NCBI RefSeq assembly: GCF_002797375.1
Contig: NZ_KZ454941.1
Span: 1,291,993 to 1,355,992, forward strand
Direction of reading: 5' to 3'
Source: Bacillus sp. FJAT-42315
GTDB lineage: Bacteria; Bacillota; Bacilli; Bacillales; Domibacillaceae
DNA: 64,000 nucleotides
The position numbers were made by a program, and so were the translations under genes. This document shows positions 56,501 through 64,000 of this stretch, piece after piece. The notes beneath the pieces were generated by a model that had not been told where the DNA came from, made no database searches, and was given only the letters and a program-made list of their open reading frames with translations. Every line of letters starts with the position of its first letter. Position 1 is the stretch's first letter.

Positions 56501-57382
56501 CCAACAGGGAAGCGATTAGCTGACGGAGCGAAAACACCTGGGCCAGTCTCCTTTAAAGTGTCTGATCTTGTCGCAGGTAAAGATGTAATCTATGAATATC
56601 GTCTCGTAAATAACAGTCAATCGACCGATTGGACCGTGTTTGATCCGAAGCAAGCGATCCAAATTCCAGACGAATATATCGGCCAAGTCGTGATGGAGGT
56701 TCGTACGAGCGGTGGGTTCACTATCGATCATAATCCGGTGACAAAGACAGTCGAAATTGTTAAATTAGTGGAAGGAATTGAAGTAAACCCTTCAGTAATA
56801 GAAGTATACGAGGATGAATTTGCAGGGTTTACAGTCAAAATGTTACCTGAACATGTAGGTAATCAAGAATGGACGGCAATCATTAACAACACAAATTTAG
56901 CAGAAGTGATTCCAAATGGCGATCAGATGGGTGGACGAATTAATGGGATCAAACCTGGCGAAACGAAACTAGTGATCACTTCCGTATCTAATCCAAAGGT
57001 AAGTGTTGAAGTCCCTGTGAAAATAAAAAGTAAGTTTATAGAGTTAACGGACATTCAATTTAAACAACCGAAGTGGACGTATAATGATGATGCACAGACC
57101 GACTGGATCGCGGTTGAAACTTTAATCGATTACTTGCCTTCAAATGCCACAAATAAAAGTATTACATCGGTGAGTTCAACGAATGAGAAGGTCATTAAAG
57201 TCATACAGAAAGAGGACGGCTCTTGGTGGATCCAACCCGTTGGAGTGGGCTATGCAACGCTCACTGCAACAGCTGAACGACGTAAGCAGGATGGAACATT
57301 TGTTGAAACTTTACAAGATACCGCTGTATTTGAAGTAGGTAATCATCCATCTGTTGATGGGGACTTAGACTCCAAATGGTAA
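53591..57382 (+). CDS. Large secreted protein with duplicated VWA modules and BIG2-like domains
   Basis: A 1263-residue exported protein (signal peptide about 1-33). Two paralogous halves each pair a short beta module (ISFSVTPSAHEVQ and VEFSVQPSAPEYV) with a von Willebrand A domain. The second VWA keeps the MIDAS motif (D409 in VHDTSGSM), but in the first the equivalent is HETSKWM (E81), which should not bind metal normally. After about residue 700 come beta-rich segments and two BIG2-like repeats near 1060-1250. There is no LPXTG or C-terminal membrane helix. It neighbours pilin genes, suggesting a surface adhesin or pilus-associated role. TATAAT-type -10 and AAGGAGGG precede it. Confidence 0.82.
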   Translation: MVKNSVMFKYFIVMLLVLSTIFYTPYSLRSNAATNPHISFSVTPSAHEVQLSPSGVAKASLNMEISPPSHKGSADVVFVHETSKWMNQKVDKQIKSVVAKQSLLKAIDYFEKNSDSQDRFYFVPFDTDVSNKGKVKPTEGLAKIRAAVSDIEDYSSGDNNYAPALNEALAYLQNGKANRKYVIFLSDGNAKGNSNQEAALAIARQFKQENIVLHSIALNNSSNNSSHYRFLEELSTQTGGQVYSPNAADAPTVYEDIAKETMAVSGAGTVKVHLDEVTMEDGTAAGSNVAWEGNSSREYSFNFQFNASNLLNNQIDSLPLIFKKAGTYTFNNIELQYNGTILTHPKVTVKVVNGATSDVGVEFSVQPSAPEYVKPVNQLAKGRLDVEIKPTGMVKDEQRKPIDVVFVHDTSGSMKAQWNNERRSVWAQKAAQQAVKFFKESAQSDDRYYFVPFDSDVSYKGNYGVYPTEDLANIENVVDSLVRKDWWGRYFDSSDGGTNYSQSLQYAISQLSAMRDSKKYIIFLTDGEPTVLDYNGKRHVLYTNGQASIGNRGASYKDVESIIHREARNTADQVGRSGVTMYTIAFSQEGEVNYELLDEMSKKTGGYAIEAKPGNLTNVFTDISQRFDSPAIDGEVTIDLNQFGGKVKVDTGADAYVDADNVAHIKFNATYPANKQPIPQLIQASLPLTFSEKGIYTFDQIHLKYKDLNGKAHSILHDPIQIEIKDETAPVFENKVEIAGNKHYSADDLWKDGMVNGESNQFSIKYTLTPTNQTNQQVTGTISKMIMYQPLPDGVSVVGSPMSPRGATSKEITKNGKRVLEITLNEDFTYKGSSFTPKDVIVQVKLQADYAMGYVTMPRATIDYYDSRFKERSQTLSVSPKLINMRVFLDEFDFRKDIKYVGDYTGKIQKYSEQTNELLAETDFPNEYGLLNKPVKGMEFVNQGEKIRILYHDDTKALLNMKTNFEVIENPTGKRLADGAKTPGPVSFKVSDLVAGKDVIYEYRLVNNSQSTDWTVFDPKQAIQIPDEYIGQVVMEVRTSGGFTIDHNPVTKTVEIVKLVEGIEVNPSVIEVYEDEFAGFTVKMLPEHVGNQEWTAIINNTNLAEVIPNGDQMGGRINGIKPGETKLVITSVSNPKVSVEVPVKIKSKFIELTDIQFKQPKWTYNDDAQTDWIAVETLIDYLPSNATNKSITSVSSTNEKVIKVIQKEDGSWWIQPVGVGYATLTATAERRKQDGTFVETLQDTAVFEVGNHPSVDGDLDSKW

Positions 57383-57403
57383 TTAAATGACTTATTTTTC
57401 TAG

Positions 57404-57439
57404 ACAAAAACCCTCGAAGTGACTCTTCGGGGGTTTTGT
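57404..57439. terminator. Convergent terminator between the VWA gene and the pilin-like gene
   Basis: ACAAAAACCCTCGAAG and CTTCGGGGGTTTTGT form a GC-centred stem with A and T runs outside, so it can serve both convergent transcripts. Confidence 0.88.
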
Positions 57440-57444
57440 CGTGC

Positions 57445-59709
57445 CTATTCTACGGTTAATTCTGCACTATAAATCGATAAGTATTTGACTTTCGGTAAGG
57501 CGTCAAAATTTTGTAGCAAGATTTCATCGTTATAATCAACGATAAAGCGTGAGTAATAATCTTCTTGCTGTTGGACAGACTTCGACATCGCATGATGAAT
57601 ATCTGTCACTTCACCGCGAAGAGCATTGATCGTTAACTCATTTTTTGAAAATAAGCCGCCTTCAATATAGAAGAGGGAGCCTACACCGTATAATTCTGCC
57701 GTATCATCCGTATAAAAGAAGCCTTTTAGTTTTAATGGGTGAGACACCCCTGTTTCAGCGGGCAAATAAATATCATCATCCTCTTTAGAGGGATCGAAGT
57801 TACTAAATTCGTTAATACGAGTAATTAATAGCTTTCCTTTTGATAAAAGGACTAACTGACCGTCTTGTTTACCTTCAATCTTTAAATTTGAAATTTGAGA
57901 TCGATCCGATGAATAAATGACGCCATTGGCTGTAAAGACATCATTTTCCGCGCTTTCTTCTCCTTGGGCATCTCCTTGAATCGTTAACATTATTTTTTCA
58001 TTAACAGCGTCAGGATAAGCAGGAGCCGCACCAGCAAACAGATTCCCTTCAAAGACGATTTCCTTCTGAGCATTGTTTTTAATCAACAGCTGCGTTGAGG
58101 CAGTTGAAAATATATCTCCTGTGATCCTCGTTGTGGAAGATAGGTCGAGCTTGATTGCTTCATAAGAGAAGAGATAATTTGGTAAAGTTAAAGACTCATT
58201 ATTAGTTATAGTTAAAGACCCATCATTAGTTATCGTTAAGTTTTTTGCTGAAAGGATATTGCCTGTAACTGTTGTCTTACCTTTATTGATTACAGTTAAC
58301 TTATCTTCTGTAAGAAGGCCGTCGTTCATAGCTAAAGTGCCTTCCTTTTGATTGTCGACGTAGATTTCACCGCTTGCTTGCGCTTTTTTTTCAAATTCGA
58401 TACTGCCGCTATTTTCTTTAATAATGAAATCGTCGCTCGTATATATATCGCCTTTTACGAGCATTTGCTGTTGATTGTCGATGCTCAATTTTCCGGCTAC
58501 AACTTCGCCATTTATCGTTAAGTGACCGTTGTTCACGATTCTTAGCGTTCCGGTCGTATAGACATTGTCTAATGTAAGATCACCATCAGTTATGATCGTT
58601 AAATCGCCATTGATAAATACATCACCTAATGCTAAACCTTTCGTTGAATGGAGGAGTCTGAGGTTTCCTTCAAGTTCTAAGCGATCGAAAGACGGGTCTG
58701 TTAATTCGAACCATTCTGGGCGTATTTTCTCTCCCGTTTCTTTATTGATCGTTAGTTGATTCTCTAAAATAGGAGGAACACCAGCGATGTTGGTAGCGAG
58801 GTTATCGATGATCTGGATTTTGCTGCTTTCCGAGAAATTCACTTTATGTAAAGCTCTAGTTCTTTCCTCGTTAAATGCATCATCAAAGTGAATTTCCTGA
58901 TACTGACTGTCGTGTTTTAAATCGGGTACTTTCCCTTTATAGAAATGGTCTGGTTGTAAGACAGCTAGCATCTCTTCAAGATTAAAATCATCACTTTCAT
59001 ACTGAGTATTCATATAGGTCCCTGCATATAAATCCCCATAAATAGACGGGAGAGGAGTAGCTGTTTGTTCTTGGCGATCTTTGGACAACAAAAATTCGGC
59101 TTGCTCAGAAATCGTTAATTGATTAGCGAAGATATTTCCTTCGATATGAGGGGAGCCATTTAATGATAATTCACCCTTCTCCGATCCAAGTGCATATTTC
59201 AAAAAGCTAGGGATAGGGGAGAAAATGAGTCTTTTATTTGCCGTTCTTGTCATGTTTCCATTGCCTTCACGAGTTTTTGTCGTTACCGACAGGCTATACA
59301 CTCTCGTTAATGTGTTGCCCCTTTCGACGCTGTAATCATCGGTAATGTCTGTGAATGTAATCTCTTCAACACCGTTTTCTGGTTTTTTATAAACGGTTTT
59401 CAAGTCTGTCATCATTTGTTCAAGACGCTGTGACACATTCGCTGGAGTCAACGTGTTGAACTTCTCGTTATTAGTAGGAATATAGATTTGATTGTCATCA
59501 CTTTGTAGCTTTAATGACAATTCAGCGGTGATTTGGTCGATGACTTTGATTGCTTCATATGTTTTATTAATCTCCTCTTCTCTAACGCTCGTTCTTTTCG
59601 TTCCTCCAATACTAAAGGAAATAATCGCCAGTCCAATTGTAGTGAAAATAACCGTCATTAGAAGCACGAGAATAAGCGTGTTGCCTTTTTGGCTTTTGAG
59701 AACATTCAT
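57445..59709 (-). CDS. PilX-like pilin fused to a long repetitive beta-solenoid-like passenger
   Basis: A 754-residue protein. The N-terminus MNVLKSQKG followed by NTLILVLLMTVIFTTIGLAI resembles a short prepilin leader and hydrophobic helix, but with no glutamate at position +5. From about residue 180 to 620 it is full of short beta repeats (GDLTIITDGDLTLDN, GTLRIVNNGHLTING, NLTITNDGSLTITNNE), which suggest a solenoid. Such PilX-type large minor pilins sit at pilus tips or act as adhesins. It is the last of three minus-strand genes, 0-1 bases from the next. Confidence 0.75.
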   Translation of the reverse strand: MNVLKSQKGNTLILVLLMTVIFTTIGLAIISFSIGGTKRTSVREEEINKTYEAIKVIDQITAELSLKLQSDDNQIYIPTNNEKFNTLTPANVSQRLEQMMTDLKTVYKKPENGVEEITFTDITDDYSVERGNTLTRVYSLSVTTKTREGNGNMTRTANKRLIFSPIPSFLKYALGSEKGELSLNGSPHIEGNIFANQLTISEQAEFLLSKDRQEQTATPLPSIYGDLYAGTYMNTQYESDDFNLEEMLAVLQPDHFYKGKVPDLKHDSQYQEIHFDDAFNEERTRALHKVNFSESSKIQIIDNLATNIAGVPPILENQLTINKETGEKIRPEWFELTDPSFDRLELEGNLRLLHSTKGLALGDVFINGDLTIITDGDLTLDNVYTTGTLRIVNNGHLTINGEVVAGKLSIDNQQQMLVKGDIYTSDDFIIKENSGSIEFEKKAQASGEIYVDNQKEGTLAMNDGLLTEDKLTVINKGKTTVTGNILSAKNLTITNDGSLTITNNESLTLPNYLFSYEAIKLDLSSTTRITGDIFSTASTQLLIKNNAQKEIVFEGNLFAGAAPAYPDAVNEKIMLTIQGDAQGEESAENDVFTANGVIYSSDRSQISNLKIEGKQDGQLVLLSKGKLLITRINEFSNFDPSKEDDDIYLPAETGVSHPLKLKGFFYTDDTAELYGVGSLFYIEGGLFSKNELTINALRGEVTDIHHAMSKSVQQQEDYYSRFIVDYNDEILLQNFDALPKVKYLSIYSAELTVE
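58187..58234. repeat. 24-bp tandem duplication inside the pilin-like gene
   Basis: Two adjacent 24-base units (58187-58210 and 58211-58234) differ at only three positions and encode LTITNDGS/LTITNNES on the minus strand. This is recent in-frame repeat expansion within the beta-repeat region. Confidence 0.85.
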
Positions 59710-60276
59710 TTAAAAACCAAACCTACTTTCTAATCGTAATGTTTGTTTTGTGTTGGGATTTGTTAGCTGTAAGTTCAGTGAAATCGTTCCAGATACACAT
59801 TTCTCCCCTTCGTTTTTACTGCAATCGACGCGGACGGTCGAACCAGCAAAGTCAGATTCTGTTTCCATGATGGCACCACCAATATCAAATTGCGCTTTGT
59901 CGTTCGCCGTTATTACTTTAATCTCGGTTGGAGGCGATGAATCAGCTTTATCTGTTTGTTCAATTTTATAGTTATTTTCATATTTTGATAGACCGATCTG
60001 TTTGGAATCTTCTATTTCGATACAGGTGTTTTTGTTGTCACACGTAGACACATAGTCGAATGGTGTTGAGAAAAATTCATTCATGATCATGGTAGTGACA
60101 TAGTCCGCATCTTCACGAAAATGCACTTCATTACTTTGTTTCATAAAAGTTTTCTGTCCTGCGACCATCACACCGGTCACAACAGGGACAAGAATGCTAA
60201 GGATTACCAATGTGACGAGCAGCTCGACTAATGTTACTCCGCGATTATCGCAAATCCTCGCTTTTAATCGTTCCAT
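59710..60276 (-). CDS. Type IV prepilin-like protein
   Basis: About 188 residues. The leader ends RICDNRG and is followed by VTLVELLVTLVILSILVPVV, a textbook type III signal with Glu at +5, cleaved by a prepilin peptidase. The remainder is a globular head with a cysteine pair (STCDNKNTC) and another (DCSKNEGEKC). The frame is open upstream to 60402, but that part overlaps the preceding pilin gene and lengthens the leader, so the ATG at 60276 is chosen. It still overlaps that gene by 32 bases. Confidence 0.82.
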   Translation of the reverse strand: MERLKARICDNRGVTLVELLVTLVILSILVPVVTGVMVAGQKTFMKQSNEVHFREDADYVTTMIMNEFFSTPFDYVSTCDNKNTCIEIEDSKQIGLSKYENNYKIEQTDKADSSPPTEIKVITANDKAQFDIGGAIMETESDFAGSTVRVDCSKNEGEKCVSGTISLNLQLTNPNTKQTLRLESRFGF

Positions 60277-60757
60277 CCAATGCAGTTGTTTGTTTCTTTC
60301 CATCTTTATCCCATTCCACCTCGATTTTAATCGGAATATAATGCTTCTTCTTTCCTTCTTCCGCAACTGGTTCGGAAAAAACGAAAACAGTGTATGGTTC
60401 ATTGTTTACTATAATGTTTGAACAAGAGGGGGGAGCTTCTGAATCATCGTTACCGTTTATTAATTCGTACTGATTATTACAGATCATTAATTCAAAGTAG
60501 TGCTGATCCGCCTCTGTTTTATTATCAATCACATCTCCAAACGAATGGCGCATCTCGATAAAATTTTGCTTTTCCATATACATTAAGGCATTTCTAGCTA
60601 CGTTTAATGCGACCGTCTTGTTTTGGTTCGAGTGATTAAACGTCGCTGATTGATAAAAGAACTGTGTCACCGACAAGAGGACAATACTAAGTATCGTTAG
60701 AGACAAAAGTAACTCTAACAAAGTGACGCCTTTTTCACACGATCTGACATGTTTCAA
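60245..60757 (-). CDS. Type IV prepilin-like protein
   Basis: A 170-residue pilin with the leader RSCEKG followed by VTLLELLLSLTILSIVLLSV (Glu at +5), then a helical stalk and a small head with two cysteines (LMICNNQYE and PPSCSN). The start is TTG at 60757, with a weak ribosome binding site. It is first in the minus-strand order pilin-pilin-PilX-like. It is divergent from the membrane protein at 60886, with promoters expected in the 128-base gap. Confidence 0.8.
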   Translation of the reverse strand: MKHVRSCEKGVTLLELLLSLTILSIVLLSVTQFFYQSATFNHSNQNKTVALNVARNALMYMEKQNFIEMRHSFGDVIDNKTEADQHYFELMICNNQYELINGNDDSEAPPSCSNIIVNNEPYTVFVFSEPVAEEGKKKHYIPIKIEVEWDKDGKKQTTALDGTIKSEDLR

Positions 60758-60885
60758 CAGGTTTCATCTTTCCCTTCTTTCAAATTACTTGCATTTATTA
60801 TACAATATCTTATATAGTATTTGATCCTAAAGGACTATAATTTATTAAGAATAAACAAAAAATTACCTACTTGAGAGGCGTTTAA

Positions 60886-61506
60886 ATGATTGAAATCGTG
60901 CTGTTAATTATTGCTTTTATACTAATTATTCCATTATTACCATGGCTACCATTGAAGCTGAATTGGAAAGGAAAAGTGATATTCGTTTTTCTAGCATTGA
61001 TCAGTGCGGGGGCTTTACTTGTTTCTCAACCTTTCATTCCGCTATGGCAAAGCGGCCTTTTAGCTTTCGGGTGCGTCGCTTTTGTTACGGTTCTCTTCCA
61101 TGGCTACATTTATCGACAGGAGCGGTTTCTACCAGTAGCTGATCTAGTGAAGGTTGATGCTACTAAGGCGTTTATTTCCGCTGGGCAGCCTGTAGACGAA
61201 ATTGAGGAAGCTTCGATCACTCCATTACGGGCGGAAAAGCAAATAGATGAGGAACAGGCCATCGCAGAAAGCGCATCCTCTGCCTCACTTGTTTCTGAAG
61301 AGGAAGAGCTCGATGTGATCGAATCGTTATGGGAGACATCTGAGGGAGAAATAGAAGTGCAAGCGCTGGGTGATTTAGTTGTTGATGAGGAGGAGGCCGT
61401 TCGTCCTAATGTCTCTGTTAAATCAACAGAGGATGATTATTATTTAGAGGATTTATTTGAGGAGCTACCACTTATCAGTGAAGACACCAAGCAGAAGGGA
61501 AGATAG
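60886..61506 (+). CDS. Membrane protein with acidic cytoplasmic tail, pilus-locus associated
   Basis: A 206-residue protein with three hydrophobic helices in the first 85 residues and a strongly acidic C-terminal half (EEEELDVIESLWETSEGEIE and similar). I do not recognise the family. It starts after GAGAGGCG, and the stop is 11 bases from the VanW-like gene, in the same direction as the PilB-type ATPase. This suggests an accessory or anchoring role in the pilus system. Confidence 0.55.
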   Translation: MIEIVLLIIAFILIIPLLPWLPLKLNWKGKVIFVFLALISAGALLVSQPFIPLWQSGLLAFGCVAFVTVLFHGYIYRQERFLPVADLVKVDATKAFISAGQPVDEIEEASITPLRAEKQIDEEQAIAESASSASLVSEEEELDVIESLWETSEGEIEVQALGDLVVDEEEAVRPNVSVKSTEDDYYLEDLFEELPLISEDTKQKGR

Positions 61507-61517
61507 GGATTCCTAAT

Positions 61518-62822
61518 ATGAAAATAACAAGTATGTTAAAAACATCGATCAGTTTCAGCTTAATCACCGCCTACTTAATTGGTTTTTCATATTATGGCGT
61601 TAATGCGTATGAGAAGATATTTAATCCTTCCTCAGCTTTGGAAGAAGGGACGACCGTTGGACCAATACAGTTAGGTGGTCAAACAGCAGGGGATTCTGTG
61701 AAGCTTGTCAATAATGAAATTGAAAAGTGGCAGCAAAGCAAAACGATTACTCTACAATATGTGGAGAAATCCGTACCGTTAGATCTTTCACTGATTCATT
61801 TTTCTGTGGAAGAATCGATCAACAATGCTGTTCCTGGTGAGACAGGTTTATTAGTCGCCGACGTAGTAGAAGAACAGGTGAAAGAAGATGTCTTGCGTGA
61901 ATTTCCAATTATTGAAGAAAAAAGCTTTGATTTTAATGGATTGGATCAAGAACTTCAGGCAACTGCGGCTACTTTACAGCCAGGAGAATCAGTGATTGAT
62001 TTGACTCGTTATTTAAGCGAACCGAGCAAACAAGCCATTGTATCGGAAGCGATCATGACAAACAGTGCGATGAGTAAAGAGCTACAAGCTTTTATTCAGC
62101 AAAATGCTCAAATGACGATCCGATCCAATCGAGCGTTTTCCTTTAACGAATGGATGCGAGAAACGGGAAGTACAGGGTTAAGCGAGAAAGATAAAAATCA
62201 ATTAGCTTCCCTATTATACAAAATCGTGTTAGAAACGAATTTCCTTATTTTCGAGAAAAATCAAAGTGCTGAATTGCCACCTTATTTAGAGTTAGGCTAT
62301 GAAGCGAAGGTAAGTGAAGTGAAGGATCAAGATTTCATTTTTATGAATGGTAATTTGCTAGATTATACGATTGAGTGGAAAGCAGTGAATGGAAAGCTAT
62401 ATGGGGCACTGAAAGGCGTACCTTTTACTTATACGTATCAAGCTGTGTTAAAGAATAAACAAATGTTTCAACCGAAGACTATTTTGCAGTTCACTCCACA
62501 ATTACCGTATGGAAAGATGGTTGTGAAAGAACCGGGAACAAAAGGTGTGGCGATCGAGGTGTGCCGAGAAACGTCGGATGCTTTGAAGAAACGAAAAGAA
62601 GAGAAAGTAGCCGAGGATTTCTATCCGCCCACTCATCGGATTGAACAACATAGCTCGTTAAATCCACCAGCGCCAAAGCCGAGCGAAAAGCCTGCTCAAC
62701 CAAATGGTGGAAAAGATCAAAAGGCTGATCCGAATAAAGTGAATGAAAATAAAAAGCCGTCGCAACCCCCAAAAGGGCAGACAGAAGCGACCACCAATAC
62801 AGGAAATGCCAATCTTAAATAA
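61518..62822 (+). CDS. VanW-like / PG-binding-4-type exported protein
   Basis: A 434-residue protein with one N-terminal membrane anchor (about residues 8-28). A repeat-like outer domain begins EEGTTVGPIQLGGQTAGDSV, typical of the domain preceding VanW regions. A later region (ILQFTPQLPYGKM and GTKGVAIEV) resembles the VanW/G5 end. The tail from about 375 is Pro/Lys/Asn-rich and low complexity, as in wall-spanning linkers. It is 11 bases from its upstream neighbour and 11 bases from pilB, so all three are likely one transcript. Confidence 0.65.
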   Translation: MKITSMLKTSISFSLITAYLIGFSYYGVNAYEKIFNPSSALEEGTTVGPIQLGGQTAGDSVKLVNNEIEKWQQSKTITLQYVEKSVPLDLSLIHFSVEESINNAVPGETGLLVADVVEEQVKEDVLREFPIIEEKSFDFNGLDQELQATAATLQPGESVIDLTRYLSEPSKQAIVSEAIMTNSAMSKELQAFIQQNAQMTIRSNRAFSFNEWMRETGSTGLSEKDKNQLASLLYKIVLETNFLIFEKNQSAELPPYLELGYEAKVSEVKDQDFIFMNGNLLDYTIEWKAVNGKLYGALKGVPFTYTYQAVLKNKQMFQPKTILQFTPQLPYGKMVVKEPGTKGVAIEVCRETSDALKKRKEEKVAEDFYPPTHRIEQHSSLNPPAPKPSEKPAQPNGGKDQKADPNKVNENKKPSQPPKGQTEATTNTGNANLK

Positions 62823-62833
62823 AGGTGATGAGC

Positions 62834-64000
62834 ATGCGTAAACATAGAAAACGTCTAGGGGATTTATTAGTTGATTCGAAACTGATTACGGCAGAGCAAT
62901 TACAAAGCGCCTTAACGGAAAAAGCAGAAGGGCAAAAGCTAGGAGATGCTCTGTTGCAAAAAGGATACATTACCGAGCTACAATTAATTGAAGTGCTAGA
63001 GTTTCAATTAGGTATTCCGCATGTCAGTCTGTATCGCTATCCAATTGATCTGAAATTGCTATCGTTAATTCCGAAAGAAGTAGCAAAAAGAAATTTAATT
63101 ATTCCATTGAAAAAAGAAGACAGCCGTTTATTTGTCGCTATGGCAGACCCAATGGACTATTACACGATTGAAGATTTACGGCTATCTACTGGCTTTCAAA
63201 TTGAAACGGCGATTGCTACAAAGGACGATATTATTCGAACGATTAATAAATATTATGATATGGACGAATCGTTTGAAGAACTATTACAGCCGGAAGTAGA
63301 GACGAACAAAGTAAGTGAGGAAGAGCTGGATGAGGACTCGCCAGTTGTTCGTCTCGTCAATCAGCTATTGTCCAATGCGATTGCCGAAAAAGCGAGTGAT
63401 ATTCACATTGACCCTCAAGATACGAAGGTCACGATCCGGTTCCGAATAGATGGAAGGCTACGAATTGAGCGGCAACTGCCTAAACATATGCAAAGTATGT
63501 TAATTGCCCGTATTAAAATTTTGGCCAAATTGGATATTACCGAGCATCGTATTCCTCAAGATGGACGTATTAAAACGAATATCGAATTTCGTCCCATTGA
63601 TATGCGTGTGTCAACACTGCCAACGATTTATGGCGAAAAAGTGGTAATGCGGATTCTAGATTTAAGCAGCTCGTTAAATGATTTGCATCAATTAGGATTT
63701 AACAAAGTCCATTTAAAACGCTTTGAGGAAATGATTGAACAGCCGAATGGAATCGTCCTCATTACCGGTCCAACCGGTTCGGGTAAGTCGTCCACATTGT
63801 ATGCCGCTCTGAATAAGCTAAATACAGAAGAGGTCAATGTGATTACCGTTGAAGACCCAGTGGAATACCAGCTAGAAGGTATCAATCAAATTCAAGTGAA
63901 CCCAAACGTTGGATTAACATTTGCGGCTGGTTTGCGTTCCATTTTGCGTCAGGACCCTAATATCATTATGGTAGGGGAAATTCGTGATAAAGAAACGGCA
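62834..64000 (+). CDS. pilB: Type IV pilus assembly ATPase PilB/GspE family (3' end beyond window)
   Basis: The first 389 residues are in the window. The N-terminal GspE/MshEN domain (KRLGDLLVDSKLITAEQLQ) is followed by the ATPase core: SDIHIDPQ, PIDMRVSTLPT, Walker A GPTGSGKSST, then VEDPVEYQ (Asp box) and LRQDPNIIMVGEIRD (Walker B). It powers pilin polymerisation. ATG 62834 is chosen with AAAGGTG 6-7 bases upstream; ATG 62828 is an alternative. It presumably heads the assembly genes (pilT, pilC and others) beyond the window. Confidence 0.95.
   Translation, partial: MRKHRKRLGDLLVDSKLITAEQLQSALTEKAEGQKLGDALLQKGYITELQLIEVLEFQLGIPHVSLYRYPIDLKLLSLIPKEVAKRNLIIPLKKEDSRLFVAMADPMDYYTIEDLRLSTGFQIETAIATKDDIIRTINKYYDMDESFEELLQPEVETNKVSEEELDEDSPVVRLVNQLLSNAIAEKASDIHIDPQDTKVTIRFRIDGRLRIERQLPKHMQSMLIARIKILAKLDITEHRIPQDGRIKTNIEFRPIDMRVSTLPTIYGEKVVMRILDLSSSLNDLHQLGFNKVHLKRFEEMIEQPNGIVLITGPTGSGKSSTLYAALNKLNTEEVNVITVEDPVEYQLEGINQIQVNPNVGLTFAAGLRSILRQDPNIIMVGEIRDKETA

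Noticed and set aside
58187..58234. Short direct repeats as a possible CRISPR array
   Set aside because: There are only two adjacent units without spacers, and they are in frame inside a coding region; no cas genes are present in the window.

Overview
The window is chromosomal DNA from an endospore-forming member of the Bacillaceae. Gene order closely follows the Bacillus subtilis backbone from fadR/etf through uvrC, sdhCAB, ysmA-gerE-ysmB-racE-gerM-rph-ysnA-ysnB, ysoA-tig-clpX-lonB-lonA-ysxC, hemAXCDBL, spoVID-ysxE and valS-folC. Spore genes (gerE, gerM, spoVID, lonB, a CsxC-like coat protein), a valS T-box leader and purine-rich ribosome binding sites agree with this. No genus is claimed.

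Layout. 1-3.2 kb: end of a fatty-acid degradation operon (fadR, enoyl-CoA hydratase, etfBA). 3.2-5.5 kb: trxA, a TSUP exporter encoded as two half-proteins, and a LysR regulator. 5.5-14.2 kb: an accessory block with two Fur-box promoters. One drives a lipoprotein; the other drives a split FTR1-type iron permease. Between them lie four tightly overlapping envelope-glycan genes (epimerase, flippase-like protein, membrane phosphodiesterase, glycosyltransferase), and a GT-C-like membrane protein follows. 14.2-25.5 kb: uvrC, yslB, succinate dehydrogenase and the gerE-ysnB block.

25.5-28.9 kb: a tRNA-Arg(UCU) gene followed by an AT-rich island. It carries a complete long prokaryotic Argonaute with an intact DEDD catalytic tetrad, very like the Kurthia massiliensis enzyme as I remember it. 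Downstream are two small genes that both look frameshifted, and beside the tRNA is possible integration debris. This is the most notable non-core content.

28.9-53.5 kb: a CsxC-like spore protein, protein folding and proteolysis (tig, clpX, lonB, lonA), ysxC, two convergent small membrane-protein genes, the haem operon from glutamyl-tRNA to uroporphyrinogen III precursors, spoVID-ysxE, then T-box-controlled valS and folC. 53.5-64 kb: a surface and type IV pilus locus. It has a 1263-residue secreted protein with duplicated VWA modules, three minus-strand pilin-like genes (one fused to a long repetitive passenger), two accessory membrane proteins and a PilB-type ATPase cut by the window end.

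Many intergenic regions hold clear intrinsic terminators. Several also hold palindromes of unknown function, notably upstream of etfB, trxA and hemA. Two long interrupted hairpins downstream of clpX and lonB resemble dispersed intergenic repeats.
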